A DNA stretch of 64,000 nucleotides from Methylotenera sp. Its GTDB lineage: Bacteria; Pseudomonadota; Gammaproteobacteria; Burkholderiales; Methylophilaceae. Where the stretch lies: contig JABFQV010000001.1 of NCBI GenBank assembly GCA_013141495.1, forward strand, positions 1 through 64,000, written 5' to 3'. Below are positions 43,736-54,074 of this stretch, piece after piece. A program made the position numbers and the translations under genes. The notes beneath the pieces are model-generated. The model worked only from the letters and a program-made list of their open reading frames with translations, did not search any database and was not told the DNA's origin. Positions within the stretch are counted from its first letter, which is position 1. Each line of letters begins with the position of its first letter.

Positions 43736-44776
43736 ATGCGTTATTTCAATATTTTGCGTTATCTTATAATTTTATTGGCATTGGTGTGTACGGCATGCGG
43801 CACCGCGTTGCCAACGGTAAAGCCTTATAAGCTGGATGTGCAGCAGGGCAATGTCGTCACATCTAAAATGCTGTTGCAATTGCGCCCTGGCATGACTAAG
43901 TCACAAGTGCGTTTTATTATGGGTACGCCGCTGATTCAAGACAGCTTTCATGGGAATCGTTGGGATTACGTATATCAAATGCGTGAAGGCGGCAAAATCA
44001 CAGAGCAGCGCCGTGTGATTTTAGATTTTGAAAATGAGCTTTTAAAAGGCGTGCGCGGCGATGTGATTCCTGCGGGCAGTGACCAGTCTAAACTCGATGA
44101 AAGCAAGGGGCAAACGGGCACACGTGTTGTCGAGCCTTATAAAAAGCCTGCAGAAAAAAGCATTATTAGCAAGTTGAAGTTTTGGGAAAAAGATGAAGCT
44201 GCTTTAGCTAAAGTGGCGGCTGAAAAAGAGGCGGCGGCCAAGGCAAAGGTTGAGGCGGCAGCCGTAGAAAAGAATATGGAAACACCGGCGGTACAAAATG
44301 TTACGCCATCTGATATTTCGCCACCCGCAGAAGAGGCTAAATCTATTTTAGCCGTGCCAGTTGAAGCGCTGCCTATTGTTGCAGAAACCGCAGTACCTGC
44401 GCTTTTAACTGAAACGCCAGCCCCAGTAACTGCGCCTGCACCTGTTGTAGATACCGCAAAAGCAGCGGTGACACCTGTAGAAGCCCCTCTTAGTGTGCCG
44501 TCAAATTCTGTGCAACTAAATGCGGCTGAAAAGCCCTTGGAAGCTTTGCCGGTAGCGGAGCTCCCGCCGGTTAGCGTGCTAGTTTATGAATCCCCGTCTG
44601 GCATGATATTTGATAAAAACTTGCGTACTTATGTGGCAGAAGAAGTAGTGTCAGTGGCTAAGCCTGCTGCAGAAGCACCAAGAGCTGGAAATAAAGTGCC
44701 CCCTAAACCAAAAGACCTACCGCCCGAAAATGAGCCAAGTTTCTTTGATAGGATGCTGGAAAAGATAGGTTTCTAA
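43736..44776 (+). CDS. bamE: Outer membrane assembly lipoprotein BamE with long C-terminal extension
   Basis: Lipoprotein subunit of the BAM complex. A signal peptide ends at the acylated Cys21 (VCTAC-G), and the SmpA/OmlA domain spans about 38-108 (LLQLRPGMTKSQVRFIMGTP, HGNRWDYVYQMREGG, RRVILDFENELLKGV). BamE is normally 110-150 residues; this one has 346. The extra 230 residues are Ala/Pro/Val-rich and probably disordered, with two short amphipathic stretches, SIISKLKFWEK (about 140) and PSFFDRMLEKIGF at the very end. The tail might cross the periplasm or bind peptidoglycan or BamD. Confidence 0.88.
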   Translation: MRYFNILRYLIILLALVCTACGTALPTVKPYKLDVQQGNVVTSKMLLQLRPGMTKSQVRFIMGTPLIQDSFHGNRWDYVYQMREGGKITEQRRVILDFENELLKGVRGDVIPAGSDQSKLDESKGQTGTRVVEPYKKPAEKSIISKLKFWEKDEAALAKVAAEKEAAAKAKVEAAAVEKNMETPAVQNVTPSDISPPAEEAKSILAVPVEALPIVAETAVPALLTETPAPVTAPAPVVDTAKAAVTPVEAPLSVPSNSVQLNAAEKPLEALPVAELPPVSVLVYESPSGMIFDKNLRTYVAEEVVSVAKPAAEAPRAGNKVPPKPKDLPPENEPSFFDRMLEKIGF

Positions 44777-44832
44777 TCTTTACAAGTGGTTTGTTTTTAG
44801 GTTGTTTGTTTTAAGTCATAGGTTTTGAAAAC

Positions 44833-45642
44833 ATGGTTAATCCGTTAAAAATAGTCATTGCCGGTTGTTCTGGCCGCATGGGTCACGTGCTGCTTGAGTG
44901 TGTATTTGCAGACGCCGAACTGGTGCTGCATGGTGCTTTAGACCGCGCTGATAACCCTCAGTTAGGCCGGAATGCCGGCGAGCAATTAGGTAAGTTGTCA
45001 GGTGTTAAAGTAGTGGCTGATATTGATTGGGCATTAAAAGATGCAGATGTGTTGGTGGATTTCACCCGCCCTGAGGCCAGTATTCAATATCTTGCGGCCT
45101 GCCAGAAGCATGATGTAAAAATGATTATAGGCACGACAGGTTTTTCTGCCGAGCAAAAGCTAGCAATTGAAGCCGCCTCAAAAAATATCGCGATTGTATT
45201 TGCGCCCAATATGAGTGTAGGCGTAACCTTGTTGATTAACTTGGTAGAACAAGCCGCCAAGGTATTGAATGATGATTATGATATTGAGGTGGTTGAAATG
45301 CATCATCGCCACAAGGTCGATGCGCCGTCGGGCACTGCATTGCGCTTGGGTGAAGCGGCGGCACACGGCCTTGGTCAAGATCTTAAAGACTGCGCTATTT
45401 ATGCACGTGAAGGCGTTACCGGTGAGCGCGAGGCCGGAAAAATAGGCTTTGCCACACTACGTGGCGGCGATGTAGTCGGCGATCACACAGTGGTGTTTGC
45501 AGGTGTCGGTGAGCGCGTGGAGTTAACGCATAAAGCCAGTAGCCGGGCAACATTTGCACTAGGCGCCTTGCGTGCCGCAAAATTTTTAGCGGATAAAAAT
45601 GTAGGTTTGTTCGACATGCGGGACGTGCTGGGTCTGCGTTAA
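44833..45642 (+). CDS. dapB: 4-hydroxy-tetrahydrodipicolinate reductase
   Basis: Reduces hydroxytetrahydrodipicolinate in lysine and diaminopimelate synthesis. The 269 residues have the nucleotide-binding VIAGCSGRMGHVLL, VDFTRPEAS, GTTGFSAEQ, FAPNMSVGVTLL and the catalytic VEMHHRHKVDAPSGTALRLGE. Follows bamE by 56 bases; bamE-dapB is the usual order, and carA follows in many relatives but is displaced here by the mgtA genes. Confidence 0.96.
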   Translation: MVNPLKIVIAGCSGRMGHVLLECVFADAELVLHGALDRADNPQLGRNAGEQLGKLSGVKVVADIDWALKDADVLVDFTRPEASIQYLAACQKHDVKMIIGTTGFSAEQKLAIEAASKNIAIVFAPNMSVGVTLLINLVEQAAKVLNDDYDIEVVEMHHRHKVDAPSGTALRLGEAAAHGLGQDLKDCAIYAREGVTGEREAGKIGFATLRGGDVVGDHTVVFAGVGERVELTHKASSRATFALGALRAAKFLADKNVGLFDMRDVLGLR

Positions 45643-45695
45643 GCAATAATACGCAGAAGTTTGTACTCAATTCTTAATTTAAGGAGTACGAAATT

Positions 45696-46973
45696 TTGAA
45701 CCAGATTCATAAATACTCCAACCTTGAGATTGCAGATGTATTACAAGCGCTCCATTCATCTCAGGATGGACTTCCAGCGCTTGAGGCTAAAAAAAGGCTT
45801 GCGAAATTTGGCCTCAATGTTGTTGCAAGCGAGAAACAGAAGCCTCTTTTTCTACAATTCCTGAGTTGTTTTATTAGCCCATTACCTTTGCTGTTACTAA
45901 GCCTGTCGCTGGTCGCATTTTTTACAGGTGAGTTCAGGGGAGCTGAGGTCATTGTGCTGATGGTTTTTTTGTCAACAAGCTTGGCTTTTGCACAGGAATA
46001 CCGATCAAGTAAGTCCGCAAAAAGCCTGCGCGCGATGGTGAGCACAAAAGCCTCTGTTCTCCGCATGGGTGCTCCAGGCTCGCCAGCTCTAACAATTGAG
46101 ATGGAGATGAGTCAGCTCGTACCAGGTGATATTGTGCATTTATCTGCGGGCGACATGATTCCTGCTGATTTAAGGCTGTTGTCTGCAAAAGACTTGTTCG
46201 TTAATCAGTCGTCGCTTACAGGCGAATCAATGCCGGTTGAAAAGCATGCTGGCAAAAATCTTGCAACTACGTTTAGCGTACCAGAGTTACCCAATATCTG
46301 TTTCATGGGGACTCATGTCATCTCAGGAGCCGCTGTTGCTGTTGTCATTGCAACGGGCGGCGATACTTTTTTTGGTTCAATTGCCTCCAGCATAGTGGGG
46401 GTAAGAGAGCTCACCAGCTTTGATCAAGGTATTCAAAAGTTTATCTGGCTTATCATCCGTATCATGCTAGTGATGGTGCCTGCTGTTTTTTTGATCAATG
46501 GGTTTGTTAAAGGTAACTGGATGGAAGCCCTTTTGTTTGCTTCAGCAGTTGCCGTCGGGCTGGCGCCGGAAATGCTACCGATGCTGGTTACCATTAATTT
46601 GGCTAAAGGCGCCATGGCGATGTCGCGTAAAAAAGTGATTGTGAAAAGGCTGAACGCGATACAAAACTTTGGCGCAATGGATATTTTATGTACGGATAAA
46701 ACGGGCACGTTGACGCAGGATAAAGTGATTTTGGAAAGGCATGTCGATATCTATGGTAAGGATGATGACAGGGTGCTTGAGTATGCGTATTTGAATAGCC
46801 ATTACCAGTCTGGGTTGAAAAATCTGCTTGATATTGCAGTGTTGGAGCATGCCGAAGTTCATAAGCGCCTACATGAGACTGATAGCTATTTGAAAGTTGA
46901 TGAGATACCCTTTGATTTTCAAAGGCGGCGTATGTCTGTCATTGTGGAAAAAACAAAACATCGCATCTGCTGA
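45696..46973 (+). pseudogene. mgtA: P-type Mg2+ ATPase, N-terminal part (frameshifted mgtA)
   Basis: First half of an MgtA/MgtB-type magnesium-importing ATPase: 425 residues covering the N-terminal cation-ATPase region, helices 1-4, the actuator loop (SSLTGESMPVEKH), and the phosphorylation site DILCTDKTGTLTQDK. Start is TTG 45696 with AAGGAG nine bases upstream. The frame ends at TGA 46971 in the middle of the nucleotide-binding domain, right after PFDFQRRRMSVIVEK. The sequence continues one base out of frame at 46988 and beyond, and the break maps to a six-A run at 46948-46953. As read, the product would be inactive. Confidence 0.88.
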
Positions 46974-46987
46974 TTTGCAAGGGCGCC

Positions 46988-48274
46988 GTGGAGGAGATTT
47001 TTAGCGTCTGTGATCGTGTGCAAAAGAGCAGTGGCGCGCTAACGCTTAAGCCTCTGCATATAGAAGAAGTGAATCGAGTCGTTAATGACCTGAATGAGGA
47101 TGGTTTTCGTGTCATTGCGGTGGCTTACAAAGAGGTCAGTTCTGACCAGTTGGTTTATGAGCCAAAAGATGAGTCAAATTTGATTTTGAGTGGCTATATT
47201 GCGTTTCTTGATCCGCCCAAAGAGTCTGCTGCACCGGCAATTGCAAGCCTTTTGCAATATGGGGTTGAAGTTAAAATTCTGACTGGCGACAATGAAGTAG
47301 TAAGTCGCAAGATTTGTCATGATGTCGGTCTTTCGGTAGATAGAATCATGTTAGGGAGCCAGATAGAGGCGATGACTGACCTTGAGTTAGCAAATAAAGC
47401 TGAGGCAGCGACTATTTTTGCAAAGTTGTCACCTCAACAAAAAGCGCGCGTCATTCATGCCTTGCAATCAAAGAATCATGTTGTTGGTTTTATGGGTGAT
47501 GGGATCAATGATGGACCAGCGCTGAAAGCGGCTGATGTGGGTATTTCAGTGGATACCGCTGTTGATATTGCTAAGGAGTCTGCTGACATAATACTGCTTG
47601 AAAAAAATCTGCTAGTAATCAAAGAGGGCATTATTGAAGGTAGGAAGGTTTTTGGCAACATCATCAAATACATCAGGATGAGTGCCAGCTCTAATTTTGG
47701 CAATATGTTCAGCGTGCTTGGAGCCAGCGCCTTTTTGCCATTTTTACCGATGGCGCCAGTGCAAATTTTATTTAATAACTTGTTGTACGACTTCTCTCAA
47801 ACTTCCGTTGCAACAGACACCGTTGATGAAGAATATCTCTCTCAGCCGCGTAAATGGGAAATTGCTAACATTTCGAGATATATATTGACTATTGGACCAA
47901 TTAGTTCCATTTTTGATTATCTGACCTTCGGGCTGATGTGGTTTATTTTTGACTGCACAACACCGGAGCGTGCGGGGTTGTTTCAAACAGCTTGGTTTGT
48001 TGAATCATTACTGTCGCAAACCTTAATCGTACATGTGCTTCGGACGGGCAAAATCCCTTTTCTGCAAAGTAAGCCAAGTTTGCCATTGTTAATTACAACC
48101 GTTGTTATCTGTATCATTGGCGCATATCTGCCTTATTCTGCGTTGGCGCCAGCGTTGCAGATGACAGCGCTGCCTTCAATCTTTTGGCTATATCTGGTCA
48201 TTATCCTAGTGGTATATTTGGGTCTTACGCAGATGGCTAAAGCTTATCTGATAAGGCGTTTTGGGCTTGATTAA
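46988..48274 (+). pseudogene. mgtA: P-type Mg2+ ATPase, C-terminal part (frameshifted mgtA)
   Basis: Second half of the same ATPase, about 428 residues: the rest of the nucleotide-binding domain (in this frame LLICKGAVEEIF just before 46988 restores the KGA motif), the hinge KILTGDNEVVSRKICHDVGL, MGDGINDGPALKAADVGISV and helices 5-10 ending near 48274. The GTG at 46988 is only the first possible start in this frame, not a believable gene start. No stop or decay occurs elsewhere in either half, so the frameshift is recent, a sequencing error, or bypassed by slippage. Confidence 0.87.
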
Positions 48275-48286
48275 AGAGGTTGCCTA

Positions 48287-48901
48287 ATGATGAATAATCG
48301 TCAGTATTTAACATTACTACTTGCTTGTATGGGCGCAGTTTTTGTTTGGTCTGCAATTCGTCCGCATGATTATTTCACATGGTTTCTTGAAGTGTTTCCT
48401 GTGCTCGTCGGCTTGCCATTGCTCATGGTGACTTATGCTAAATTTCCACTTACCCGATTGGTGTACGCTTTGATTTTGCTACATGCCATCATTTTATTGA
48501 TAGGAGGGCACTATACTTATGCTGAAATGCCGTTGTTTAGCTGGTTTCGAGATTATTATGGGTTAGACCGTAACTACTACGATCGCTTAGGTCATGTGGC
48601 ACAAGGGTTTGTACCGGCTATTATTGCGCGTGAGATTTTATTGCGTACATCACCACTCAAAGCAGGTAAATGGCTATTCTTTATAGTCGTTTGTATTTGT
48701 CTGGCAATTAGTGCTTTTTATGAATTTATCGAGTGGTGGGTAGCACTGGCTTCAGGAAGTGATGCGGTTGCCTTTCTTGCAACCCAAGGCGATGTGTGGG
48801 ATACGCAATGGGATATGTTTCTGGCACTATTGGGCGCTATTTCTGCACAGGTGTTTTTGGCAAAAATACATGACAGGCAGATGGTGCAATTGCAACGTTG
48901 A
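48287..48901 (+). CDS. DUF2238 (YjdF-like) inner membrane protein
   Basis: A 204-residue membrane protein with about six hydrophobic helices. The conserved polar stretch HYTYAEMPLFSWFRDYYGLDRNYYDRLGHVAQGF and the later SAFYEFIEWWVALASG and QGDVWDTQWDMFLALLGA are characteristic of DUF2238/YjdF. Function unknown. It starts 12 bases after the mgtA 3' half and may be part of its transcript. Confidence 0.85.
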   Translation: MMNNRQYLTLLLACMGAVFVWSAIRPHDYFTWFLEVFPVLVGLPLLMVTYAKFPLTRLVYALILLHAIILLIGGHYTYAEMPLFSWFRDYYGLDRNYYDRLGHVAQGFVPAIIAREILLRTSPLKAGKWLFFIVVCICLAISAFYEFIEWWVALASGSDAVAFLATQGDVWDTQWDMFLALLGAISAQVFLAKIHDRQMVQLQR

Positions 48902-48903
48902 CA

Positions 48904-48932
48904 TTGATTAGTCGCTTTTTTTTCGCTATAAT
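48904..48932 (+). promoter_or_regulatory. Sigma-70 promoter for carAB
   Basis: TTGATT (48904-48909), a 17-base spacer and a perfect TATAAT (48927-48932) form a near-consensus promoter that begins two bases after the DUF2238 stop. Transcription would start near 48939, leaving a 140-base leader before carA. Confidence 0.65.
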
Positions 48933-48944
48933 TCGTTAATTCTG

Positions 48945-48977
48945 AAACGGGAAGAGTATTCAACGCTCCTCCCGTTT
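48945..48977 (+). promoter_or_regulatory. Leader hairpin at the 5' end of the predicted carAB mRNA
   Basis: AAACGGGA (48945-48952) pairs with TCCCGTTT (48970-48977), extended inward by GAG/CTC with a one-base mismatch on each side; the loop is 9 bases. The hairpin begins about six bases after the predicted transcription start and ends in TTTT. It could stop read-through from upstream, attenuate carAB, or stabilise the mRNA 5' end. Confidence 0.5.
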
Positions 48978-49080
48978 TGCATATCTGCCATCTGCTCATG
49001 ATGGACAATAAAAAATACTTAAATGTTGTTGATTAAATATCGATAATTTATCTAAAAAGTCAAAAACTGAAGGAGTTGCT

Positions 49081-50244
49081 GTGTCACAAAATCTGCCCGC
49101 CTTACTTATCTTAGCAGATGGAACTGTGTTTCGTGGCACATCAATTGGTGCTGCTGGACATGCAGTAGCTGAAGTTGTGTTTAATACTTCCATGACGGGA
49201 TATCAAGAGATACTCACTGATCCATCTTACACCAAGCAAATTGTAACGCTCACTTATCCGCACATTGGTAATTACGGCGTGAATGATGAGGATGTAGAGT
49301 CTGGTCAGGTGTATGCAAGTGGTTTGGTTATTCGTGATTTGCCTTTAACCCATAGCAACTTCAGAAACACACAGTCTTTGTCACAATACCTTGTAGCTAA
49401 CAAAGTGGTGGCGATTGCCGATATTGATACACGTAAACTTACGCGTATCTTGCGTGAAAAAGGTGCACAAACAGGCGTAATCGTGGCTGGTGAGGCTGAC
49501 GAAGCTAAAGCTTTAGCGTTGGCAGCTACGGCGATTGCCGGCTTTCCCGGTTTGAACGGCATGGATCTGGCTAAAGTGGTGACGTGTGATAAGCCCTATC
49601 AATTCACAGAGGGTGAGTGGGCGTTAGGTCAAGGCTTTACAGAAGGCCCTGTAGAGCAGTTCCATGTGGTTGCGTTTGATTATGGTGTTAAGCGTAACAT
49701 TTTACGTATGTTGGTATCACGCGGTTGCAAGGTGACAGTGTTGCCAGCACAGTCAACGGCTGAAGAGGCGTTGGCATATAAGCCTGACGGCGTGTTCTTA
49801 TCCAACGGCCCGGGTGATCCGCAGCCGTGCGATTATGCAATTGCAGCCATTAAAACGATTGTTGATCAGGGTGTTCCAACTTTCGGTATTTGTTTGGGGC
49901 ATCAGTTATTAGCGCTGGCAAGTGGTGCAAAAACACTCAAAATGAAATTCGGCCATCATGGCGCAAACCACCCGGTACAAGACCTTGAAACCAAGCGTGT
50001 TTATATTACTAGTCAAAACCATGGTTTTGCCGCAGATGCCGCAACTTTGCCAGCGAATGTCAAAGTGACGCACGTTTCTTTGTTTGATGGCAGTTTGCAA
50101 GGCATTGCACGTACCGATAAACCCGCGTTTAGCTTCCAGGGGCACCCTGAAGCGAGCCCGGGACCCACTGAGATGAGTTATTTGTTTGATCGCTTTATTA
50201 GCATGATGCAAGCACGTAAGACAGAAGAAAGAAAGGCTGGCTAA
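49081..50244 (+). CDS. carA: Carbamoyl phosphate synthase, small subunit
   Basis: Glutaminase subunit that hydrolyses glutamine and passes ammonia to CarB. The 387 residues show the N-terminal CPSase domain ([34 protein letters not shown]) and a class I amidotransferase domain with nucleophile Cys271 in [12 protein letters not shown] and the His/Glu pair in [16 protein letters not shown] start with AAGGAG nine bases upstream. The stop overlaps the carB start (TAATG). Its product also feeds the carbamoyltransferase at 20.6 kb. Confidence 0.97.
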   Translation: MSQNLPALLILADGTVFRGTSIGAAGHAVAEVVFNTSMTGYQEILTDPSYTKQIVTLTYPHIGNYGVNDEDVESGQVYASGLVIRDLPLTHSNFRNTQSLSQYLVANKVVAIADIDTRKLTRILREKGAQTGVIVAGEADEAKALALAATAIAGFPGLNGMDLAKVVTCDKPYQFTEGEWALGQGFTEGPVEQFHVVAFDYGVKRNILRMLVSRGCKVTVLPAQSTAEEALAYKPDGVFLSNGPGDPQPCDYAIAAIKTIVDQGVPTFGICLGHQLLALASGAKTLKMKFGHHGANHPVQDLETKRVYITSQNHGFAADAATLPANVKVTHVSLFDGSLQGIARTDKPAFSFQGHPEASPGPTEMSYLFDRFISMMQARKTEERKAG

Positions 50245-53200
50245 TGGCTAAGCGTACTGACATTAAATCTATTTTAATCATTGGCGCAGGTCCGATTGTA
50301 ATCGGTCAAGCCTGTGAGTTCGACTATTCAGGTGCGCAAGCGTGTAAAGCGCTGCGTGAAGAAGGTTACCGTGTGATTTTGGTAAACTCTAATCCTGCTA
50401 CCATCATGACCGACCCTGAGATGGCGGATGCGACCTACATCGAGCCAGTAACTTGGCAAGTGGTTGAAAAGATTATTGAAAAAGAGCGTCCAGATGCCTT
50501 GCTGCCTACCATGGGTGGGCAAACTGCTTTGAATTGTGCGCTGGATTTAGATAAACATGGTGTGTTAGCTAAGTATAACGTTGAGCTCATTGGTGCTTCT
50601 AAAGATGCGATTGATAAAGCTGAAGATCGTCAGAAGTTTAAAGAAGCGATGACGAAAATTGGTTTGGGTTCAGCGCGTTCGATGATTGCCCATAGCATGG
50701 AAGAGGCTTTGCAAGTGCAGGCGAGCATCGGCTACCCGGCGATTATTCGCCCATCATTTACCATGGGTGGCAGTGGTGGCGGTATTGCTTACAATCGTGA
50801 AGAATTCATCACGATTTGCGAGCGCGGCTTAGATGCCTCACCTACCAGTGAATTGTTGATTGAAGAATCTCTGCTCGGTTGGAAAGAGTATGAGATGGAA
50901 GTGGTGCGCGACTCAGCCGATAACTGCATCATCATCTGTTCAATTGAAAATCTGGACCCGATGGGCGTGCACACTGGCGACTCCATTACCGTTGCGCCTG
51001 CACAAACTTTGACGGATAAAGAATATCAGATTATGCGTAATGCCTCATTGGCGGTATTGCGTGAAATCGGCGTGGATACCGGCGGTTCAAACGTGCAGTT
51101 TGCGATTAATCCAGATGATGGCCGTATGATTGTGATTGAGATGAATCCGCGCGTGTCGCGTTCATCTGCACTTGCTTCAAAAGCCACTGGCTTCCCGATT
51201 GCTAAAGTGGCGGCTAAATTGGCTGTAGGCTTTACTTTAGATGAGTTGCGTAATGAGATCACCGGTGGCGCAACCCCCGTGTCATTTGAGCCAAGTATCG
51301 ATTATGTGGTTACTAAAATTCCAAGATTTGCATTTGAGAAATTCCCGCAGGCAGATTCACGCTTAACCACACAGATGAAGTCCGTTGGCGAGGTCATGGC
51401 CATTGGCCGTACGTTCCAGGAGTCATTCCAAAAGGCACTGCGTGGTCTTGAAGTTGGTGTAGATGGTTTGGACGAAAAAACCACAGACTTGGACACGATT
51501 ACCAAAGAGATCGGTGTGCCGGGACCCGAGCGCATCTGGTACGTGGGCGATGCGTTTAGGATGGGGTTGACTGTTGCTGAAGTATTCGATATTTCAAAGA
51601 TCGACACCTGGTTCCTAGTGCAAATTAAAGACCTTATTGACCGTGAGCAAGCGCTTAAAGGTAAGCAGATTGCTGATTTAGATAAGCCGGCTTTACTTAA
51701 ACTGAAACGTAGCGGTTTTTCAGATAGGCGCTTAGCAACATTGCTCAATACCGATCAACATGCGGTGCGTGCCTACAGGCAAGCGTTGCAGGTGCGCCCG
51801 GTTTATAAGCGCGTGGATACCTGCGCGGCTGAGTTTGCTACCAACACCGCGTATATGTATTCAACTTATGAAGAGGAATGCGAAGCGCAGCCAACCGACA
51901 AAAAGAAAATCATGGTGTTGGGTGGCGGGCCAAATCGTATCGGTCAAGGTATTGAGTTTGATTATTGCTGTGTACATGCGGCGTTTGCCATGCGTGAAGA
52001 TGGCTATGAAACTATCATGGTGAACTGTAACCCTGAAACAGTTTCTACTGATTACGACACGTCAGACCGTTTGTACTTCGAGCCAGTGACATTAGAAGAT
52101 GTGCTGGAAATTGTTGCACTGGAAAAACCAGTAGGCGTGATTGTGCAATATGGTGGACAAACGCCACTTAAATTAGCGCGTGATTTAGAAAAAGCAGGCG
52201 TGCCGATTATCGGTACCACTCCGGATGCAATTGATAAAGCGGAAGACCGCGAACGTTTCCAAAAAATGTTGCAGGAATTAGGTTTAAAACAACCGCCAAA
52301 CCGCACTGCCAGAACGCCGGAAGATGCGATTCGATTGGCGCTGGAAATTGGTTATCCGTTAGTGGTACGTCCAAGTTATGTGCTGGGCGGGCGGGCGATG
52401 GAAATCGTGCAGGAACAGTCACAATTAGAGCGTTACATGCGTGAAGCGGTGAAGGTTTCAAATGAGTCACCAGTGTTGCTGGATCGATTCTTGAATGATG
52501 CGCTCGAAGTGGATGTCGATGCGTTATGCGATAACACAGGTGACGTGATTATTGGCGGCATTATGGAGCACGTTGAGCAAGCGGGTGTTCACTCAGGTGA
52601 CTCGGCATGCTCATTGCCGCCCTATAGTTTGTCAGTTAAGTTGCAAGATGAATTGCGTGACCAAACCAAGCAGATGGCAAGGGCTTTAGGCGTAGTGGGT
52701 CTGATGAATGTGCAGTTTGCGATTCAAGGTGAAACAGTATTCGTGTTAGAAGTAAACCCGCGTGCTTCACGTACCGTGCCGTTCGTTTCAAAAGCCTGTG
52801 GTTTGCAATTAGCCAAAGTGGCGGCACGTTGCATGGTAGGGCAATCGCTGGCATCGCAAAATGTGACGCGCGAGATTATTCCGCCATTTTACTCAGTAAA
52901 AGAAGCGGTGTTCCCATTCATTAAGTTTCCTGGTGTGGATACGATTCTAGGCCCGGAAATGAAATCAACAGGTGAAGTGATGGGCGTGGGCAGTACATTT
53001 GCGGAAGCGTTTTTGAAATCACAACTTGGTGCTTCAGCCAAGCTACCCGAAGGCGGTAGAGCCTTTATTAGTGTGCGCAAAGAAGACTATTCAAAAGTGG
53101 TTGAAATCGCACAGCAATTGCATCAATTAGGATTTGAATTGGTGGCGACTAAAGGCACAGCTGCGGCGTTGACAGAAAGCGGTTTAAAAGTGCAAGCCGT

Positions 53201-53450
53201 GAATAAAGTGGCTGAAGGTCGTCCACATATTGTGGATATGATTAAAAACGGCGATATCAGCTTTATTGTGAATGTCACTGAGGATAAACGTGCCGTGGCT
53301 GATTCTTACGAAATTCGCCGTAGTGCGCTGCAAAACAAAGTGACTTATTACACCACGATTGCAGGCGCAAAAGCCGCATGTGTCGGCATGGCGCATATGC
53401 AAGAGATTACGGTAGAGTCATTACAAAACTTGCATAAACTACTTAGCTAA
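50244..53450 (+). CDS. carB: Carbamoyl phosphate synthase, large subunit
   Basis: Makes carbamoyl phosphate for arginine and pyrimidine synthesis from bicarbonate, ammonia and two ATP. The 1068 residues contain two homologous ATP-grasp halves ([20 protein letters not shown] in the first and [19 protein letters not shown] in the second), [19 protein letters not shown] and [19 protein letters not shown], and a C-terminal MGS-like regulatory domain ([21 protein letters not shown]). Full length and intact. Ends 60 bases before a strong terminator. Confidence 0.98.
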   Translation: MAKRTDIKSILIIGAGPIVIGQACEFDYSGAQACKALREEGYRVILVNSNPATIMTDPEMADATYIEPVTWQVVEKIIEKERPDALLPTMGGQTALNCALDLDKHGVLAKYNVELIGASKDAIDKAEDRQKFKEAMTKIGLGSARSMIAHSMEEALQVQASIGYPAIIRPSFTMGGSGGGIAYNREEFITICERGLDASPTSELLIEESLLGWKEYEMEVVRDSADNCIIICSIENLDPMGVHTGDSITVAPAQTLTDKEYQIMRNASLAVLREIGVDTGGSNVQFAINPDDGRMIVIEMNPRVSRSSALASKATGFPIAKVAAKLAVGFTLDELRNEITGGATPVSFEPSIDYVVTKIPRFAFEKFPQADSRLTTQMKSVGEVMAIGRTFQESFQKALRGLEVGVDGLDEKTTDLDTITKEIGVPGPERIWYVGDAFRMGLTVAEVFDISKIDTWFLVQIKDLIDREQALKGKQIADLDKPALLKLKRSGFSDRRLATLLNTDQHAVRAYRQALQVRPVYKRVDTCAAEFATNTAYMYSTYEEECEAQPTDKKKIMVLGGGPNRIGQGIEFDYCCVHAAFAMREDGYETIMVNCNPETVSTDYDTSDRLYFEPVTLEDVLEIVALEKPVGVIVQYGGQTPLKLARDLEKAGVPIIGTTPDAIDKAEDRERFQKMLQELGLKQPPNRTARTPEDAIRLALEIGYPLVVRPSYVLGGRAMEIVQEQSQLERYMREAVKVSNESPVLLDRFLNDALEVDVDALCDNTGDVIIGGIMEHVEQAGVHSGDSACSLPPYSLSVKLQDELRDQTKQMARALGVVGLMNVQFAIQGETVFVLEVNPRASRTVPFVSKACGLQLAKVAARCMVGQSLASQNVTREIIPPFYSVKEAVFPFIKFPGVDTILGPEMKSTGEVMGVGSTFAEAFLKSQLGASAKLPEGGRAFISVRKEDYSKVVEIAQQLHQLGFELVATKGTAAALTESGLKVQAVNKVAEGRPHIVDMIKNGDISFIVNVTEDKRAVADSYEIRRSALQNKVTYYTTIAGAKAACVGMAHMQEITVESLQNLHKLLS

Positions 53451-53509
53451 AATAAACTTAAGCTAATTCACAAAACAGTTTAATTTAAAGAAATTAATTT
53501 TTACCATTA

Positions 53510-53544
53510 CAAACCACGCTCATGTGAGTGTGGTTTGTTTTTTT
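53510..53544 (+). terminator. Intrinsic terminator between carB and greA
   Basis: CAAACCACGCTCA (53510-53522) pairs with TGAGTGTGGTTTG (53525-53537) with one G-T wobble and a two-base loop, followed by seven Ts (53538-53544). This is a textbook Rho-independent terminator. It stops 16 bases before the greA ATG, so any greA transcript starting upstream must pass through it. Confidence 0.85.
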
Positions 53545-53559
53545 ATTAGAGGGCGCAAT

Positions 53560-54042
53560 ATGGCAATGAGTCAAATTCCGGTAACAGTACGTGGTGCAGA
53601 GTTGCTAAAAGAAGAATTGTTACGTTTACGCAGTGTGGATAGACCCTATATTATTCAAGCTATTGCGGAAGCGCGTGCGCAGGGTGATTTGTCTGAAAAT
53701 GCTGAGTATGAAGCGGCAAAAGAGCGTCAGAGCTTCATTGAAGGGCGTATTAACGAGTTGGAAGCTAAGTTATCTAATTTGCAAGTGATTGATCCACATA
53801 CATTAAATGCTGAAGGTCGCGTGGTATTTGGTGCAACGGTTAATATTGAAGACTTGGATTCTGGCGATAACAAAACCTATCAAATTGTAGGTGAAGATGA
53901 AGCTGATATTAAAGGCGGTAAAATTTCGATAGGCTCACCAATCGCGCGCGGATTGATTGGCAAGTCAGTGGGTGACATTGCAGAAATTGCAGCCCCTGGT
54001 GGCATTAAAGAGTATGAAGTACTTGATGTGCTGTATATTTAA
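53560..54042 (+). CDS. greA: Transcription elongation factor GreA
   Basis: Binds the RNA polymerase secondary channel and triggers cleavage of backtracked RNA. The 160 residues contain the N-terminal coiled coil with the acidic tip in [22 protein letters not shown] (Asp/Glu pair) and the C-terminal FKBP-like domain ([21 protein letters not shown]). The ATG at 53560 has AGAGGG at the right distance; a frame open to 53524 would start inside the terminator hairpin and is unlikely. Confidence 0.95.
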   Translation: MAMSQIPVTVRGAELLKEELLRLRSVDRPYIIQAIAEARAQGDLSENAEYEAAKERQSFIEGRINELEAKLSNLQVIDPHTLNAEGRVVFGATVNIEDLDSGDNKTYQIVGEDEADIKGGKISIGSPIARGLIGKSVGDIAEIAAPGGIKEYEVLDVLYI

Positions 54043-54074
54043 ACACTATTTATCATCTGACTTGGTATATCAAT

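Noticed and set aside
46948-46954. AAAAAAC as a programmed -1 slippery heptamer in mgtA
   Set aside because: Codon phase is wrong for the X-XXY-YYZ rule (codons are GAA-AAA-ACA), and I saw no stimulatory structure I could trust. Simple one-tRNA or polymerase slippage remains possible, so only the heptamer claim is dropped.
51302-51748. 148-codon frame antisense to carB
   Set aside because: No ribosome binding site, no recognisable motif, and carB itself is fully conserved here.
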